Counted from the stretch's first letter, positions 26,112 through 34,723 are shown. The stretch is DNA of 60,280 nucleotides from Pandoraea sp. ASV26 (GCF_016428915.1 NZ_JAELTP010000022.1:1-60280); one strand, 5' to 3'. Notes: a model not told the origin generated them from the letters alone. Program-made: numbers and translations.

Positions 26112-27959
26112 ATGACCCAGTCTTCGCATAACGTGCCGCTGCACCCGGTGGTAGAACGCGTGACCGAGCGCCTCATCGAGCGCAGCCGGCCGTCCCGTCA
26201 GGCTTATCTGGAAGGCGTCACCCGGGCCACACAGGGGCAGCCGGGACGCGAAACGCTGGGCTGTGCCAACCTCGCACACGCGCTGGCCGCCGCGCCTGCC
26301 GACGACCGTCTGAAGATCCGCTCGGAGCGCACGCCCAACATCGGCATCGTCACCGCTTACAACGACATGCTCTCGGCGCATGCGCCGTTCGTCGAGTTTC
26401 CCGACATCATCAAGTCCGCCGCACGGGCACACGGCGCGAGTGCGCAAGTCGCCGGCGGCGTGCCCGCGATGTGCGATGGCGTGACGCAGGGCTACGCCGG
26501 CATGGAGCTCTCGTTGTTCTCGCGCGACGTGATCGCGATGGCCTCGGTCATTGCGCTCTCGCACCAGATGTTCGACGCCGCCATGTTCCTTGGCGTGTGT
26601 GACAAGATCGTGCCGGGGCTGGTGATCGCCGCGCAGGCGTTCGGCCATCTGCCGGCCGTGTTCGCCCCGGCGGGCCCGATGCCTTCGGGGCTGCCCAACG
26701 ACGAGAAGTCACGCATCCGGCAGGAATATGCCGCTGGCCGCATCACGCGTGCGGCGCTGCTCGACGCCGAGCTGGCCGCCTATCACACGGAAGGCACCTG
26801 CACGTTTTACGGCACGGCCAACAGCAATCAGATGCTCATGGAGTTCATGGGGCTTCATCTGCCGGGCGCGTCGTTCGTCAATCCGCATACCCCCCTGCGT
26901 CATGCGCTCACACAGGCCGCGACCGCGCGCGCCGTGGCGCTGGCGAAGTCAGGCATCCATACGTCTCAAATTCTCGATGAGCGGGCGTTCATCAACGGCG
27001 TCGTCGGTCTGCTCGCCACGGGCGGTTCGACCAACCATACGCTGCACCTCGTCGCCATGGCCCACGCGGGCGGTATTCTGCTCGACTGGCAGGACTTCGC
27101 CGATCTGTCGGACGTCACGCCCTTGCTCGCGCATGTCTACCCGAGCGGCAAGGCCGACGTGAATCAATTCCACGCGGCCGGCGGCCTGAACTTCCTGATT
27201 CGCGAATTGCTCGACGCCGGCTTCTTGCACAACGACGTGACCACGGTGATGGGTCACGGTCTGCGGGCGTATACACAGGAAGCGGTCCTGCGCGACGACG
27301 GACTCTCGTGGCAAGACGCCCCCAAGGAAAGTCTCGACGAGAACATCGTGCGGCCGGCCTCGAAGCCGTTCGCCCGCGAAGGCGGCCTGCGCATGCTGGA
27401 GGGCAATCTGGGACGTGCGGTCATCAAGTCCTCCGCCGTCAAGCCGGAGCATCAGAAGGTGCGGGCCCCGGCTCGCGTGTTCCCGGATCAGGAGTCCGCG
27501 CAGGCAGCGTTCAAGGCGGGAGAGTTGACGCGCGACGTCATCGTCGTGGTGCGCTTCCAGGGGCCGCGTGCGAACGGCATGCCGGAGTTGCACAAGCTCA
27601 TGCCGATGCTCGGCCTCTTGCAGGACGAAGGCCACCATGTGGCGCTCGTGACCGACGGGCGGATGTCGGGGGCGTCGGGCAAGGTGCCCGCGGCCATCCA
27701 TCTGTCACCGGAAGCGGCGCAAGGCGGCATGCTCGCACGCGTGCAGGACGGCGACATCATCACGATCGACTGCGAGAAGAACCTGCTGCATTGCGAGGTC
27801 GACGACGCCACGCTCGCCGCCCGTATCCCGGAGCCGGTGCCGCAACTGCCGTTCGACCCGTGGCGCAATGTGTTCAAACTCTTCCGCGACAATGTCGGCG
27901 CCGCGCCCCACGGTGCCTGCGTGCTGTTCAACGACGCGGAGTATCCGACGTCGCGCTGA
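26112..27959 (+). CDS. edd: Phosphogluconate dehydratase
   Basis: 615 residues, IlvD/Edd family. It converts 6-phosphogluconate to KDPG, the first dedicated Entner-Doudoroff step, using an iron-sulfur cluster. Visible blocks: [31 protein letters not shown] with a cluster Cys, [25 protein letters not shown] and [19 protein letters not shown], quoted in short pieces. I start at the ATG 26112; a TTG 15 bases upstream is less likely. No eda (KDPG aldolase) gene follows; the next annotated enzyme is a DapA-family protein 700 bp on. Confidence 0.96.
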   Translation: MTQSSHNVPLHPVVERVTERLIERSRPSRQAYLEGVTRATQGQPGRETLGCANLAHALAAAPADDRLKIRSERTPNIGIVTAYNDMLSAHAPFVEFPDIIKSAARAHGASAQVAGGVPAMCDGVTQGYAGMELSLFSRDVIAMASVIALSHQMFDAAMFLGVCDKIVPGLVIAAQAFGHLPAVFAPAGPMPSGLPNDEKSRIRQEYAAGRITRAALLDAELAAYHTEGTCTFYGTANSNQMLMEFMGLHLPGASFVNPHTPLRHALTQAATARAVALAKSGIHTSQILDERAFINGVVGLLATGGSTNHTLHLVAMAHAGGILLDWQDFADLSDVTPLLAHVYPSGKADVNQFHAAGGLNFLIRELLDAGFLHNDVTTVMGHGLRAYTQEAVLRDDGLSWQDAPKESLDENIVRPASKPFAREGGLRMLEGNLGRAVIKSSAVKPEHQKVRAPARVFPDQESAQAAFKAGELTRDVIVVVRFQGPRANGMPELHKLMPMLGLLQDEGHHVALVTDGRMSGASGKVPAAIHLSPEAAQGGMLARVQDGDIITIDCEKNLLHCEVDDATLAARIPEPVPQLPFDPWRNVFKLFRDNVGAAPHGACVLFNDAEYPTSR

Positions 27960-28040
27960 ACGGAGGACCCGAGGCAGCGCCGCCGCCCTGCCCTGGCTGT
28001 GCCACTGTGCCGTTCCACCGCTCCACCGATCCACCGATCA

Positions 28041-28068
28041 GGCGTCAAAAAATCTTGACGCCTTTTTT
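28041..28068 (+). terminator. Rho-independent terminator after edd
   Basis: Perfect stem GGCGTCAA (28041-28048) and TTGACGCC (28055-28062) with a 6-base loop and six T (28063-28068). Confidence 0.92.
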
Positions 28069-28126
28069 ATCTGTGCGTCCCTAGACTGGCCTCGTTGTCA
28101 CTCCTGTCGTCAAACGACACGTTGCC

Positions 28127-28591
28127 ATGTCTACCCTTGCTCAGCGCGCCAACCTTGAACCTCCTGGTGCGAACGCCACCTCGGCTGATGCCGTCCACGC
28201 TTACGGCGCAACGCCCGCGACTGCGGCGCGCGCGTCGATCACCGCCACCGGCACTGCCATCACCGCCTCGCCGGCGAGCACGCAAACCCTCCCCCCGAAC
28301 GACGTTTTCGCAGCACCGCGGCAACGCAATCGGCACACCCCTCGCGTTCGCCTCGATGCAACGCTCGACATTACGCTCAGCCGTGCAGCCGTCTCGACCC
28401 TCGCCGTCACCCTGGCAATGAGTCTGCCGCTGCCGTGGCGCGTCGTGACGATCCGCCCGATCCGGCGCGATACGGCGGCGGTGGTGTCGATTGCGTTGCC
28501 GCGTATCGAAGCTTCGCGGGCAATGCATGTCGTCATGCAATCGCTGCCGGAAGCCGAGTTCGGCGCGCTGCGTCTGCGCCCGGCCGCCTGA
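28127..28591 (+). CDS. Hypothetical protein, possible small ACT-like fold
   Basis: 154 residues. The first 70 are low-complexity (Ala, Thr, Pro rich); the last 80 alternate hydrophobic strands and a helix (LDATLDITLSRAAVSTLAV, WRVVTIRPI, AAVVSIALPR, ASRAMHVVMQSLPEAEFG), which resembles the ACT-like small subunit of acetohydroxyacid synthase (IlvM/IlvN type). That resemblance is an inference from pattern only. It lies between the edd terminator and dapA on the same strand. The ATG has no strong ribosome site. The gene could be real but minor; coding-bias and homology checks would decide. Confidence 0.45.
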   Translation: MSTLAQRANLEPPGANATSADAVHAYGATPATAARASITATGTAITASPASTQTLPPNDVFAAPRQRNRHTPRVRLDATLDITLSRAAVSTLAVTLAMSLPLPWRVVTIRPIRRDTAAVVSIALPRIEASRAMHVVMQSLPEAEFGALRLRPAA

Positions 28592-28659
28592 GCGCTGCGC
28601 GGCCCTCTCGATTGCCCGATGCTTCTCGTGCTCTCCCGTCAACCCTGCTCTACCCCGTT

Positions 28660-29541
28660 ATGAACACAGCCATCTTTGAAGGCGTGTGGGTTCCACTCGT
28701 CACGCCCATGACTGGCGCCAACGGCGCCCAGATCGATCGCAACGCGTTCGCGCGTCTGGTCGACTACTACCTTGCTGCGGGAGTGAACGGCCTCGTCGTG
28801 GCCGGCACTACGGGGGAAGGCACCCTGCTCGACGACGACGAGCGCCGCTGGCTCGTCGAGGCGGCATGCCATCTCGCGCATGGACACGCGCCCGTGGTGG
28901 CCGGTGTCGGTGCCGCCGACACGGCTAACGCCGCGCATCAGATGCGCAGCATCGAGGACCTGCCGCTCGCGGGGTATCTCGTGCCGCCGCCTTACTATCT
29001 GCGTCCGTCGCAGGAGGGCATTCTCTGGCACTACCGCACGCTCGCGGCCAGTACGCGCAAGCCGATCGTGCTCTATAACGTGCCGCTGCGCACGGGCGTG
29101 ACGCTCGGCGTGGATACGATCCGCGAGTTGGCATCGCACGACGCCTTCGCGGCGATCAAGGAATGCGACGCGCATCCGCTCCTGCATCTGCCGTCGCAGG
29201 TCAGCATGCGCGTGCTGTGCGGCGACGACATGCAGTTGCTGCCCGCGTTGCAGGCAGGCGCGGCCGGATGCATTTCGGCGGCGGCCCACATACGGCCCGA
29301 CCTGTATCTGAAGCTGTTCCGCTATGTGCGCGAGGGCGACATGGCCCATGCGAGCACGCTCTTCAACGGCATGAAGCCGCTCATTCGACGACTGTTTTCC
29401 GAGCCGAATCCGGTGGCGATCAAAGCCGCGCTTGCGTCGCTTGGGCTGTGCTCGGAGACGGTTCGCCGTCCGCTCATGCCTTGCTCAGCCACGCTTCACA
29501 AAGAGATCGACGTTCAACTCGAAGTGACGATGGCGTTCTGA
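28660..29541 (+). CDS. dapA: 4-hydroxy-tetrahydrodipicolinate synthase (DapA family)
   Basis: 293 residues. Class I aldolase barrel: GTTGEG (about residue 48-53) binds the pyruvate carboxylate, the Tyr in LYNVPLRTG (about 135) relays protons and the Lys in AIKECD (about 163) forms the Schiff base. It condenses pyruvate with aspartate semialdehyde in lysine and peptidoglycan precursor synthesis. Some DapA-family members are sugar-acid aldolases; the CGDDMQLLPAL and CISAAAHIRP blocks look like true DapA. It lies near the Entner-Doudoroff genes but is not KDPG aldolase of the Eda type. Confidence 0.88.
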   Translation: MNTAIFEGVWVPLVTPMTGANGAQIDRNAFARLVDYYLAAGVNGLVVAGTTGEGTLLDDDERRWLVEAACHLAHGHAPVVAGVGAADTANAAHQMRSIEDLPLAGYLVPPPYYLRPSQEGILWHYRTLAASTRKPIVLYNVPLRTGVTLGVDTIRELASHDAFAAIKECDAHPLLHLPSQVSMRVLCGDDMQLLPALQAGAAGCISAAAHIRPDLYLKLFRYVREGDMAHASTLFNGMKPLIRRLFSEPNPVAIKAALASLGLCSETVRRPLMPCSATLHKEIDVQLEVTMAF

Positions 29542-29616
29542 GGCCGGACGCCGCTCGCGGCAACGCGCAAGGGCGTCGGCCCGAAAGCCTGAATTCTTTA
29601 CGACAGGACTCCCGTT

Positions 29617-30144
29617 ATGGATGACATCGAACAACGTCACCGCACCGTCGCCCGTCTGCTCATCAAGCTCTCGGGCACGACCTTGGCCCGGCTCGCTTAC
29701 GCGACTGGCATCACAGGCAACACGATTTCGCGCTGGGTGCACGGCGACCACTGTGCGCTGGGACCGCAGGGCCGCGAGAAGCTGTTCGCGGCACTTGGCG
29801 CCTATAGCGACGGCACCTACGTACGACTCGCCCCGCGTGCTACGGGCGCCGCGCAGCCGGTGTTCCAGATCAACGGCCTCGTGCAGGCCGAACGCTTCGC
29901 CACGCTCGCCGCACTGACATTAACGCGGTTCGTCGCCGCGCGGGAGACGTGTCAGGGCGAGACGCTCGTGAGCGTTCTGTCCGACATCAGCGGGCAAACC
30001 ACGGCGCTGCTCGTCGGCACACGCGACGCACTGGACGAGTTGTATGCGGAGCTCGGCATCGTCGTGTCGCCGAAACGCCGCTTGGAGGCGGCACACCGCG
30101 CTTACGCTTCGGGCAATGACGCGGTGCATCTCCACTCGAACTGA
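29617..30144 (+). CDS. Hypothetical protein with a helix-turn-helix
   Basis: 175 residues. The segment TLARLAYATGITGNTISRWVHGD (about residues 22-44, here as one HTH) resembles an XRE-type recognition unit, followed by a 110-residue domain I do not recognise (VFQINGLVQAERFATL, LVSVLSDISGQTTALLVG). AGGA lies 8 bases before the ATG. It follows dapA by 75 bp and may be co-transcribed with it. A DNA-binding role is likely; a regulon is not known. Confidence 0.65.
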   Translation: MDDIEQRHRTVARLLIKLSGTTLARLAYATGITGNTISRWVHGDHCALGPQGREKLFAALGAYSDGTYVRLAPRATGAAQPVFQINGLVQAERFATLAALTLTRFVAARETCQGETLVSVLSDISGQTTALLVGTRDALDELYAELGIVVSPKRRLEAAHRAYASGNDAVHLHSN

Positions 30145-30250
30145 CCGTGATTCGCATCACGAAATGCCGACGTCCGGCAATCGGTTCTTGGGCCTTGTCG
30201 ACGTCGAAGTGTGGATGATTGGCGAGTCGCTGACACCACAACGTGAGTTG

Positions 30251-30306
30251 CCAGCGGCGACGCCTCGCCGCTGGTCTTCTTCGCCGATCGCGCTGAAGCG
30301 ATCGGC
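30251..30306. terminator. Two adjacent perfect hairpins between convergent genes
   Basis: Hairpin A pairs CCAGCGGCGA (30251-30260) with TCGCCGCTGG (30265-30274) and is followed by TCTTCTTC on the plus strand. Hairpin B pairs GCCGATCGC (30283-30291) with GCGATCGGC (30298-30306) right after the mgtA stop. Neither has a full T run, so termination may be partial or hairpin-only. Confidence 0.5.
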
Positions 30307-30307
30307 C

Positions 30308-33049
30308 TCACTGCCACCCAAACCGTCGCGCAAACATGCCTTTCATCATTTGCGTGAGCACGGCGTAGGCGAGCAGGATCGCGGCAAGCATCGGGAAGTA
30401 CGCGAGCGGCAGGGCCTGCATCTTGAACGTGTCCGCAAACGGCGACATCGGCAGCATCAGGCCGATCAGCATCACCGCCCCCGTCATCAGCAGCAACGGC
30501 CACGCCGCGCGGCTCTGCACGAACGGCAAGCGCCGCGTGCGGATCAGGTGCACGATCAGCGTCTGTGACAGCAACCCCTCGACGAACCAGCCGGATTGGA
30601 AAAGCGTCTGGTGCTCGGCGCTGTTCGCCCCGAACAAATGCCACATCGCCAGGAACGTCAGCACGTCGAAAATCGAGCTGATCGGGCCGAAGAACACCAT
30701 GAAGCGCGACAGATCCGCCGGGTTCCAGCGCTGCGGGCGCGTCAGTTGCTCCTCATCGACGTTGTCGAACGGAATCGTCGTCTGCGACAGATCGTAAAGC
30801 AGGTTCTGCGTGAGCAACTGCAACGGCAACATCGGCAGGAACGGCAAAAACGCACTCGCGATCAGCACCGAGAAGACATTGCCGAAGTTCGAGCTGGCCG
30901 TCATCTTGATGTACTTGAGCATGTTCGCGAACGTACGACGCCCTTCGATCACGCCCTGCTCAAGCACCATCAGACTCTTCTCCAGCAGAATCAGATCGGC
31001 CGCCTCTTTCGCAATGTCCACCGCCGTGTCCACCGAAATGCCGATGTCGGCCGCGCGCAACGCCGGTGCATCGTTGATGCCGTCGCCCATGAAGCCGACC
31101 ACGTGACCGTTCGCCCGCAGCATCCTCACAATCCGCTCCTTGTGCGCGGGGGTGAGCTTCGCGAACACGTTGGCACGCTCGACCGTCTGCGCCAGTTCGG
31201 CGTCGCTCATCGTCTCGATGTCGTCGCCCAGCACGCAGCCCTCCACCTTCAGGCCCACTTCACGGCAAACCTTCGCCGTCACGAGATCGTTGTCGCCCGT
31301 GAGCACCTTGACGTCGACGCCCGACGCCGCCAGTGCCTTCAACGCAGGCGCCGTCGACTCCTTGGGCGGATCGAGAAACGCGATGTATCCCACGAGGATG
31401 AGCTCGCTCTCGTCCGCAATGCCGTAGTGGTCACGCACCGGCGGCAAATGACGCGTCGCCACCGCCACCACGCGCAACCCCTCGGCATTCAGATCGGCCG
31501 TCACGCGACGCAGACGCGCCAGCACGTCCGGCGTGAGCGGCTCCACATTCGCGCCATGCTGCACGCGGTCGCACACCGCCATCACCTCTTCCACCGCGCC
31601 CTTGCAGATCAGTTCGTGGTGCGTGCCGTCTTCGCTGACGACCACCGACATGCGACGGCGCTGAAAGTCGAACGGAATCTCGTCGATCTTGCGGTACCGA
31701 TTGACCACGTCCAGACGCTGGTGCAACTCCGCATGATCGAGCACGGCCACGTCGAGCAGGTTCTTCAGGCCAGTCTGGTAGAAGCTATTGAGATAGGCGT
31801 ACTCGAGTACGTCTTCAGAGGCGTGACCCCAGACATCGGTGTGACGCTCGAGACAGATCTTGTCCTGCGTCAGCGTGCCGGTCTTGTCCGTGCACAGCAC
31901 ATCCATCGCGCCGAAGTTCTGAATGGCATCGAGCCGCTTGACGATCACCTTCTTGCGCGAAAGCACCACTGCCCCCTTGGCGAGCGTGGCCGTCACGATC
32001 ATCGGCAACATCTCGGGCGTGAGCCCGACCGCCACCGACAGCGCGAAAAGCGAGGCTTCGAGCCAGTCGTGCTTGGTGAAGCCATTGATGAGCAACACGA
32101 TGGGTGTCATGACCAGCATGAAGCGGATCAGCACCCACGACACACGGTTCACGCCCTGCTGGAACGACGTCACCGTCGGTTGCTGCGCCGTGACGCGTTG
32201 TGCGAGCGAGCCGAAGAACGTGCGCGCCCCGGTCGCCACCACGACCGCCGTGGCCGAGCCGCTCACGACGTTCGTCCCCATGAAGGCGAGGTTGTCGTAC
32301 GCGAGCGGATGGCTTCCCCCCGATTCGCACGCATGGGCGAACTTCTCGACGGGCAGCGCCTCGCCCGTGAGCGCAGACTGCGAGACGAACAAGTCCTTGG
32401 CCGCGAGAATGCGCACGTCCGCCGGAATCATGTCGCCCGCCGCGAGCAGCACGATGTCGCCCGGTACGAGTTCGGCCAGCGGAATTTCACGGCCCACCCG
32501 GCCCAGACGGCGCACGCTGTCCGCTTCGGCACCGCCGTTGCCCAAAACGTCGCGGCGCAGCACCGTGGCCGTCGTGCTCACCATCGCCTTGAGCTTCTCC
32601 GCCGCCTTGTTCGAACGCGCTTCCTGCACATATCGCAACACCGTGGAAATGATCACCATCGACGCGATGATGATCGTTCCCTCGGTGTCGTCGGTCGCAT
32701 AGGACACAGCGGCCAGTGCCGAGAGCAGCAGATTGAACGGATTGCGGTAGCAGTTGAACAGGTGCCGCCACCAGGGCAACGGCTTCTCGTGCTCGACTTC
32801 GTTGGCGCCGACATGGGCACGCACGGTGGCGGCTTCATCGTCGGACAGGCCGTCGCGGGTGGTGCGCAGCCGCGCGAGCAAGTCGGGACCGGTGTCGCGG
32901 GCCGCGTCGACGAGACCGGGCGGTGCCTCGTGGCCATGCGCTGGGGCATCGAGGGTTTCGAGCATGTTGCGGCGACGGAAGAAGCGCAGGCCAAGGCGCG
33001 CGCCAAGCACCGCAATCAGGCGCTCGCTGAGCGTGAGAGCTTGTTGCAT
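30308..33049 (-). CDS. mgtA: Magnesium-translocating P-type ATPase
   Basis: 913 residues, P3B-type ATPase that imports Mg2+ (or Ni2+) with ATP. TGEALPVEK is the actuator loop, CTDKTGTLT carries the phosphorylated Asp, VLTGDND and GDGINDAPALRAADIG are the hinge motifs, and about ten membrane spans follow the usual 2+2+6 plan; VGLTPEMLPM is the TM4 ion site. AGGAGA lies 7 bases before the ATG. A leader of about 640 nt precedes it with a short leader ORF (33605-33667), stable hairpins and a second small ORF, which suggests post-initiation control by Mg2+ or translation status. Confidence 0.97.
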   Translation of the reverse strand: MQQALTLSERLIAVLGARLGLRFFRRRNMLETLDAPAHGHEAPPGLVDAARDTGPDLLARLRTTRDGLSDDEAATVRAHVGANEVEHEKPLPWWRHLFNCYRNPFNLLLSALAAVSYATDDTEGTIIIASMVIISTVLRYVQEARSNKAAEKLKAMVSTTATVLRRDVLGNGGAEADSVRRLGRVGREIPLAELVPGDIVLLAAGDMIPADVRILAAKDLFVSQSALTGEALPVEKFAHACESGGSHPLAYDNLAFMGTNVVSGSATAVVVATGARTFFGSLAQRVTAQQPTVTSFQQGVNRVSWVLIRFMLVMTPIVLLINGFTKHDWLEASLFALSVAVGLTPEMLPMIVTATLAKGAVVLSRKKVIVKRLDAIQNFGAMDVLCTDKTGTLTQDKICLERHTDVWGHASEDVLEYAYLNSFYQTGLKNLLDVAVLDHAELHQRLDVVNRYRKIDEIPFDFQRRRMSVVVSEDGTHHELICKGAVEEVMAVCDRVQHGANVEPLTPDVLARLRRVTADLNAEGLRVVAVATRHLPPVRDHYGIADESELILVGYIAFLDPPKESTAPALKALAASGVDVKVLTGDNDLVTAKVCREVGLKVEGCVLGDDIETMSDAELAQTVERANVFAKLTPAHKERIVRMLRANGHVVGFMGDGINDAPALRAADIGISVDTAVDIAKEAADLILLEKSLMVLEQGVIEGRRTFANMLKYIKMTASSNFGNVFSVLIASAFLPFLPMLPLQLLTQNLLYDLSQTTIPFDNVDEEQLTRPQRWNPADLSRFMVFFGPISSIFDVLTFLAMWHLFGANSAEHQTLFQSGWFVEGLLSQTLIVHLIRTRRLPFVQSRAAWPLLLMTGAVMLIGLMLPMSPFADTFKMQALPLAYFPMLAAILLAYAVLTQMMKGMFARRFGWQ

Positions 33050-33120
33050 CGGATATCTCCTGGAAAAGCGCCAAGGGCACCGGTAGATCGCCGGTGCCCC
33101 CGGAACGTCATGAGACGGGA

Positions 33121-33315
33121 TCAGCCCGCCGTTTTTTCGCGGCGGACGAACGCCCGCAGCCACTGCCCGAGACGCGCCGCTGCACCCGGACGCACCGCAT
33201 GCACCGCAATGGCGGCCTCCGGATGCGGATCGACGTGATAGTGATGCAGGCACTCGCTCGGCAGCATCAGGGCTTGCGGATTGCCTCCGCGAAGGGTCAT
33301 GGAATAACGGAACAC
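33121..33315 (-). CDS. Small hypothetical protein in the mgtA leader
   Basis: 64 residues beginning with GTG, with GGGAGA six bases upstream. An internal ATG would give 58 residues. The C-terminal part (ARLGQWLRAFVRREKTAG) could be an amphipathic helix, and a His-rich segment HHYHVDPHPEA lies in the middle. It ends 71 bp before mgtA and is probably on the same transcript. Small membrane or regulatory peptides are known next to Mg2+ transporters in enteric bacteria, but no similarity is claimed. Moderately likely to be real. Confidence 0.45.
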   Translation of the reverse strand: MFRYSMTLRGGNPQALMLPSECLHHYHVDPHPEAAIAVHAVRPGAAARLGQWLRAFVRREKTAG

Positions 33316-33502
33316 AATGAATCTCCCGGCCGCGCGGCAATCCGCCCCACGCAAGCGGCGCGTTCGGGTTTCGCGACCGGTGCCTGCGGCAAACGGCCTG
33401 ATAACGAACAAGCGCGCACGGCGGGACAGCCCGAACGGCAGATGTAAAGCTAATTAGGGAGCGTGCTACGAAAGACGGACGCTATCGGTATGGCCCAATA
33501 AA

Positions 33503-33613
33503 GCCCTTTGGCGCGTCGGCCAAGGGCACAGGGCAATCGAGACGTACATCAGAGGTGCGCGCCAACCCGGCAATGCGAGTTAGCGGCAGGGAAGATCCCG
33601 GGGACTAACTCGC
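33503..33613 (-). promoter_or_regulatory. Structured leader RNA of mgtA
   Basis: Two strong stems occur on the minus-strand transcript: 33575-33583 with 33605-33613 (GCGAGTTAG/CTAACTCGC, with an inner GGGA/TCCC stem), and 33503-33511 with 33520-33527 (GCCCTTTGG/CCAAGGGC, one bulge). The first stem includes the stop codon of the leader ORF, so ribosome position could decide whether it forms. No known riboswitch consensus was recognised. Confidence 0.55.
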
Positions 33614-33667
33614 GGTGATGGTGTCGACCTGCGTCGACCGGCAACTACCACTAGAACTACTGTCCAC
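33605..33667 (-). CDS. Putative mgtA leader peptide
   Basis: A 20-residue ORF with a GTG start, beginning fMet-Asp-Ser-Ser-Ser-Ser-Gly-Ser-Cys and ending Thr-Ile-Thr-Ala-Ser. A perfect AGGAGG lies 7 bases upstream, far better than most genes here. Codons 10-15 overlap a perfect GTCGAC-ctgc-GTCGAC hairpin (33623-33638), and the stop codon lies in the descending arm of the next hairpin. Enteric mgtA and mgtC leaders also carry short ORFs that sense translation, but with Pro/acidic codons; this Ser-rich peptide is unlike them. Its role as a leader peptide is inference. Confidence 0.6.
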   Translation of the reverse strand: MDSSSSGSCRSTQVDTITAS

Positions 33668-33698
33668 GGAAGGACCTCCTGAGAGCTATGACGGCGCG

Positions 33699-33761
33699 AT
33701 TTTACCCCCGAGTGCGTCGAAAGAAAAGTGACAAATCAACGTGTTACAAAATGATGACAAA
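33699..33761 (-). promoter_or_regulatory. Candidate mgtA promoter with three TTTGTMA direct repeats
   Basis: On the minus strand TAAAAT (33699-33704) could be the -10 element. Upstream lie TTTGTCA (33729-33735), TTTGTAA (33744-33750) and TTTGTCA (33755-33761), spaced 15 and 11 bp, with no good -35 box. Direct repeats at an 11-bp step covering the -35 region are typical of OmpR/PhoP-class activators. Confidence 0.45.
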
Positions 33762-33921
33762 TGAAACTTTTCAACGAGAAACGGCTCAGTCAGAATTCGT
33801 CATATTTCCGTCACAAACCGCCTGCCGGCCGCCGTCGATGCACCGGCAGCGCCCAGCCCGGTAGCGTCCCGGACGAATCGCGGCCCCTTTTTTCGCCTAT
33901 TTCCTCGCCCCCCCGGACTTC

Positions 33922-34524
33922 ATGGATTCACTCAACCGCGCCCTCTTTCTGGCCATCAACGCCTCGCCCAACGTGAGCGAAGGCGAACTGGCCCTTGCTG
34001 TCTTTCTCGCCAAATACCTGATCCTTCTGCTCCCGGTGGGTCTGGTCACCCTTTGGCTCGCCGGCGGGCGCGATCGCGAAGCCGCCGTTCACGCACTGCT
34101 GGGCGTTGGGCTCGTGCTGTTGATCAACTTCGTCGTCGGACTGGCCTGGGCCGAGCCGCGGCCGTTCGTCGTCGGCCTGGGCACGAACCTGCTCGCCCAT
34201 GCGCCCACTAGCGCATTTCCGAGCAACCATGCATCGATCATGTTCACGTCGGCACTCGTGCTGATGGGCACGCTCGCGCGCACGCCGCGCCTGCTCGGCC
34301 GCGTGCTGCTCATTTGCGCGCTGCCGGTGTGCTGGGCACGTGTGTATCTCGGCGTTCACTGGCCGGTGGACATGCTCGGCGGACTGGGGGTGTCGATTGT
34401 CGTGGCGCTCATCATGCGCACGGCGAGCGCGCGCGAGACGAGCCGTATCGCCTCGGCGATCCTCGAAGGCATCTATCGCCGCCTGATGGCGTGGCCGATC
34501 GCGCGCGGCTGGCTGCGTCGCTGA
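33922..34524 (+). CDS. PAP2-family phosphatase, undecaprenyl-diphosphatase (BcrC) type
   Basis: 200 residues with about five membrane spans. The three PAP2 signatures are present: the first in the RPF region (AEPRPFVVG, partly degenerate KxxxxxxRP), PSNHAS at about residue 97-102, and RVYLGVHWPVDMLGG at about 140-154. Proteins of this class dephosphorylate undecaprenyl diphosphate at the outer face of the inner membrane, recycling the lipid carrier for peptidoglycan and LPS. It is divergent from mgtA and shares a regulatory region, so PhoP-like control of both is conceivable. Confidence 0.88.
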   Translation: MDSLNRALFLAINASPNVSEGELALAVFLAKYLILLLPVGLVTLWLAGGRDREAAVHALLGVGLVLLINFVVGLAWAEPRPFVVGLGTNLLAHAPTSAFPSNHASIMFTSALVLMGTLARTPRLLGRVLLICALPVCWARVYLGVHWPVDMLGGLGVSIVVALIMRTASARETSRIASAILEGIYRRLMAWPIARGWLRR

Positions 34525-34610
34525 AATAGCGAAACAAGAGCAACAAGAAAAGCACTGTGACCGACGGAGGCATTGCGGGGAGTGATGCGGAACTGCGGAA
34601 ATGCGGGCAG

Positions 34611-34660
34611 GCGTTGGAAGCGGCTGGAAGCGGCTGGAAGCGGCTGAAAGCGGCTGAAAA
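34611..34660. repeat. Five 10-bp tandem repeats
   Basis: Units at 34611, 34621, 34631, 34641 and 34651 follow CGGCTGGAAG, the outer ones with one to three changes. They lie between the convergent PAP2 and rnk genes. Confidence 0.85.
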
Positions 34661-34672
34661 ACGTTGAGAAGG

Positions 34673-34703
34673 TTGGGAGACTCGGGAGATCCGAATCTCC
34701 CAA
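34673..34703. terminator. Hairpin between PAP2 and rnk genes
   Basis: TTGGGAGA (34673-34680) pairs with TCTCCCAA (34696-34703), loop 15 bases with a smaller internal pairing. No T run, so it is only a possible bidirectional terminator. Confidence 0.4.
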
Positions 34704-34723
34704 TGGTGCTGCGCAGAGGGAAA

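Noticed and set aside
28660-29541. Reading the DapA-family gene as the missing KDPG aldolase of the Entner-Doudoroff set.
   Set aside because: Length, GTTGEG, YNVPLRTG and the GDDMQLLPAL region fit DapA; Eda is a shorter, different protein.
30596-33238. An 880-codon open frame antisense to mgtA.
   Set aside because: Same codon-mirror artefact: it lies opposite the mgtA reading frame and has no recognisable domain or ribosome site.
33440-33720. A known Mg2+ (M-box), yybP-ykoY or cobalamin riboswitch in front of mgtA.
   Set aside because: None of the conserved core sequences of these classes could be found; the leader is reported only as structured with a small ORF.
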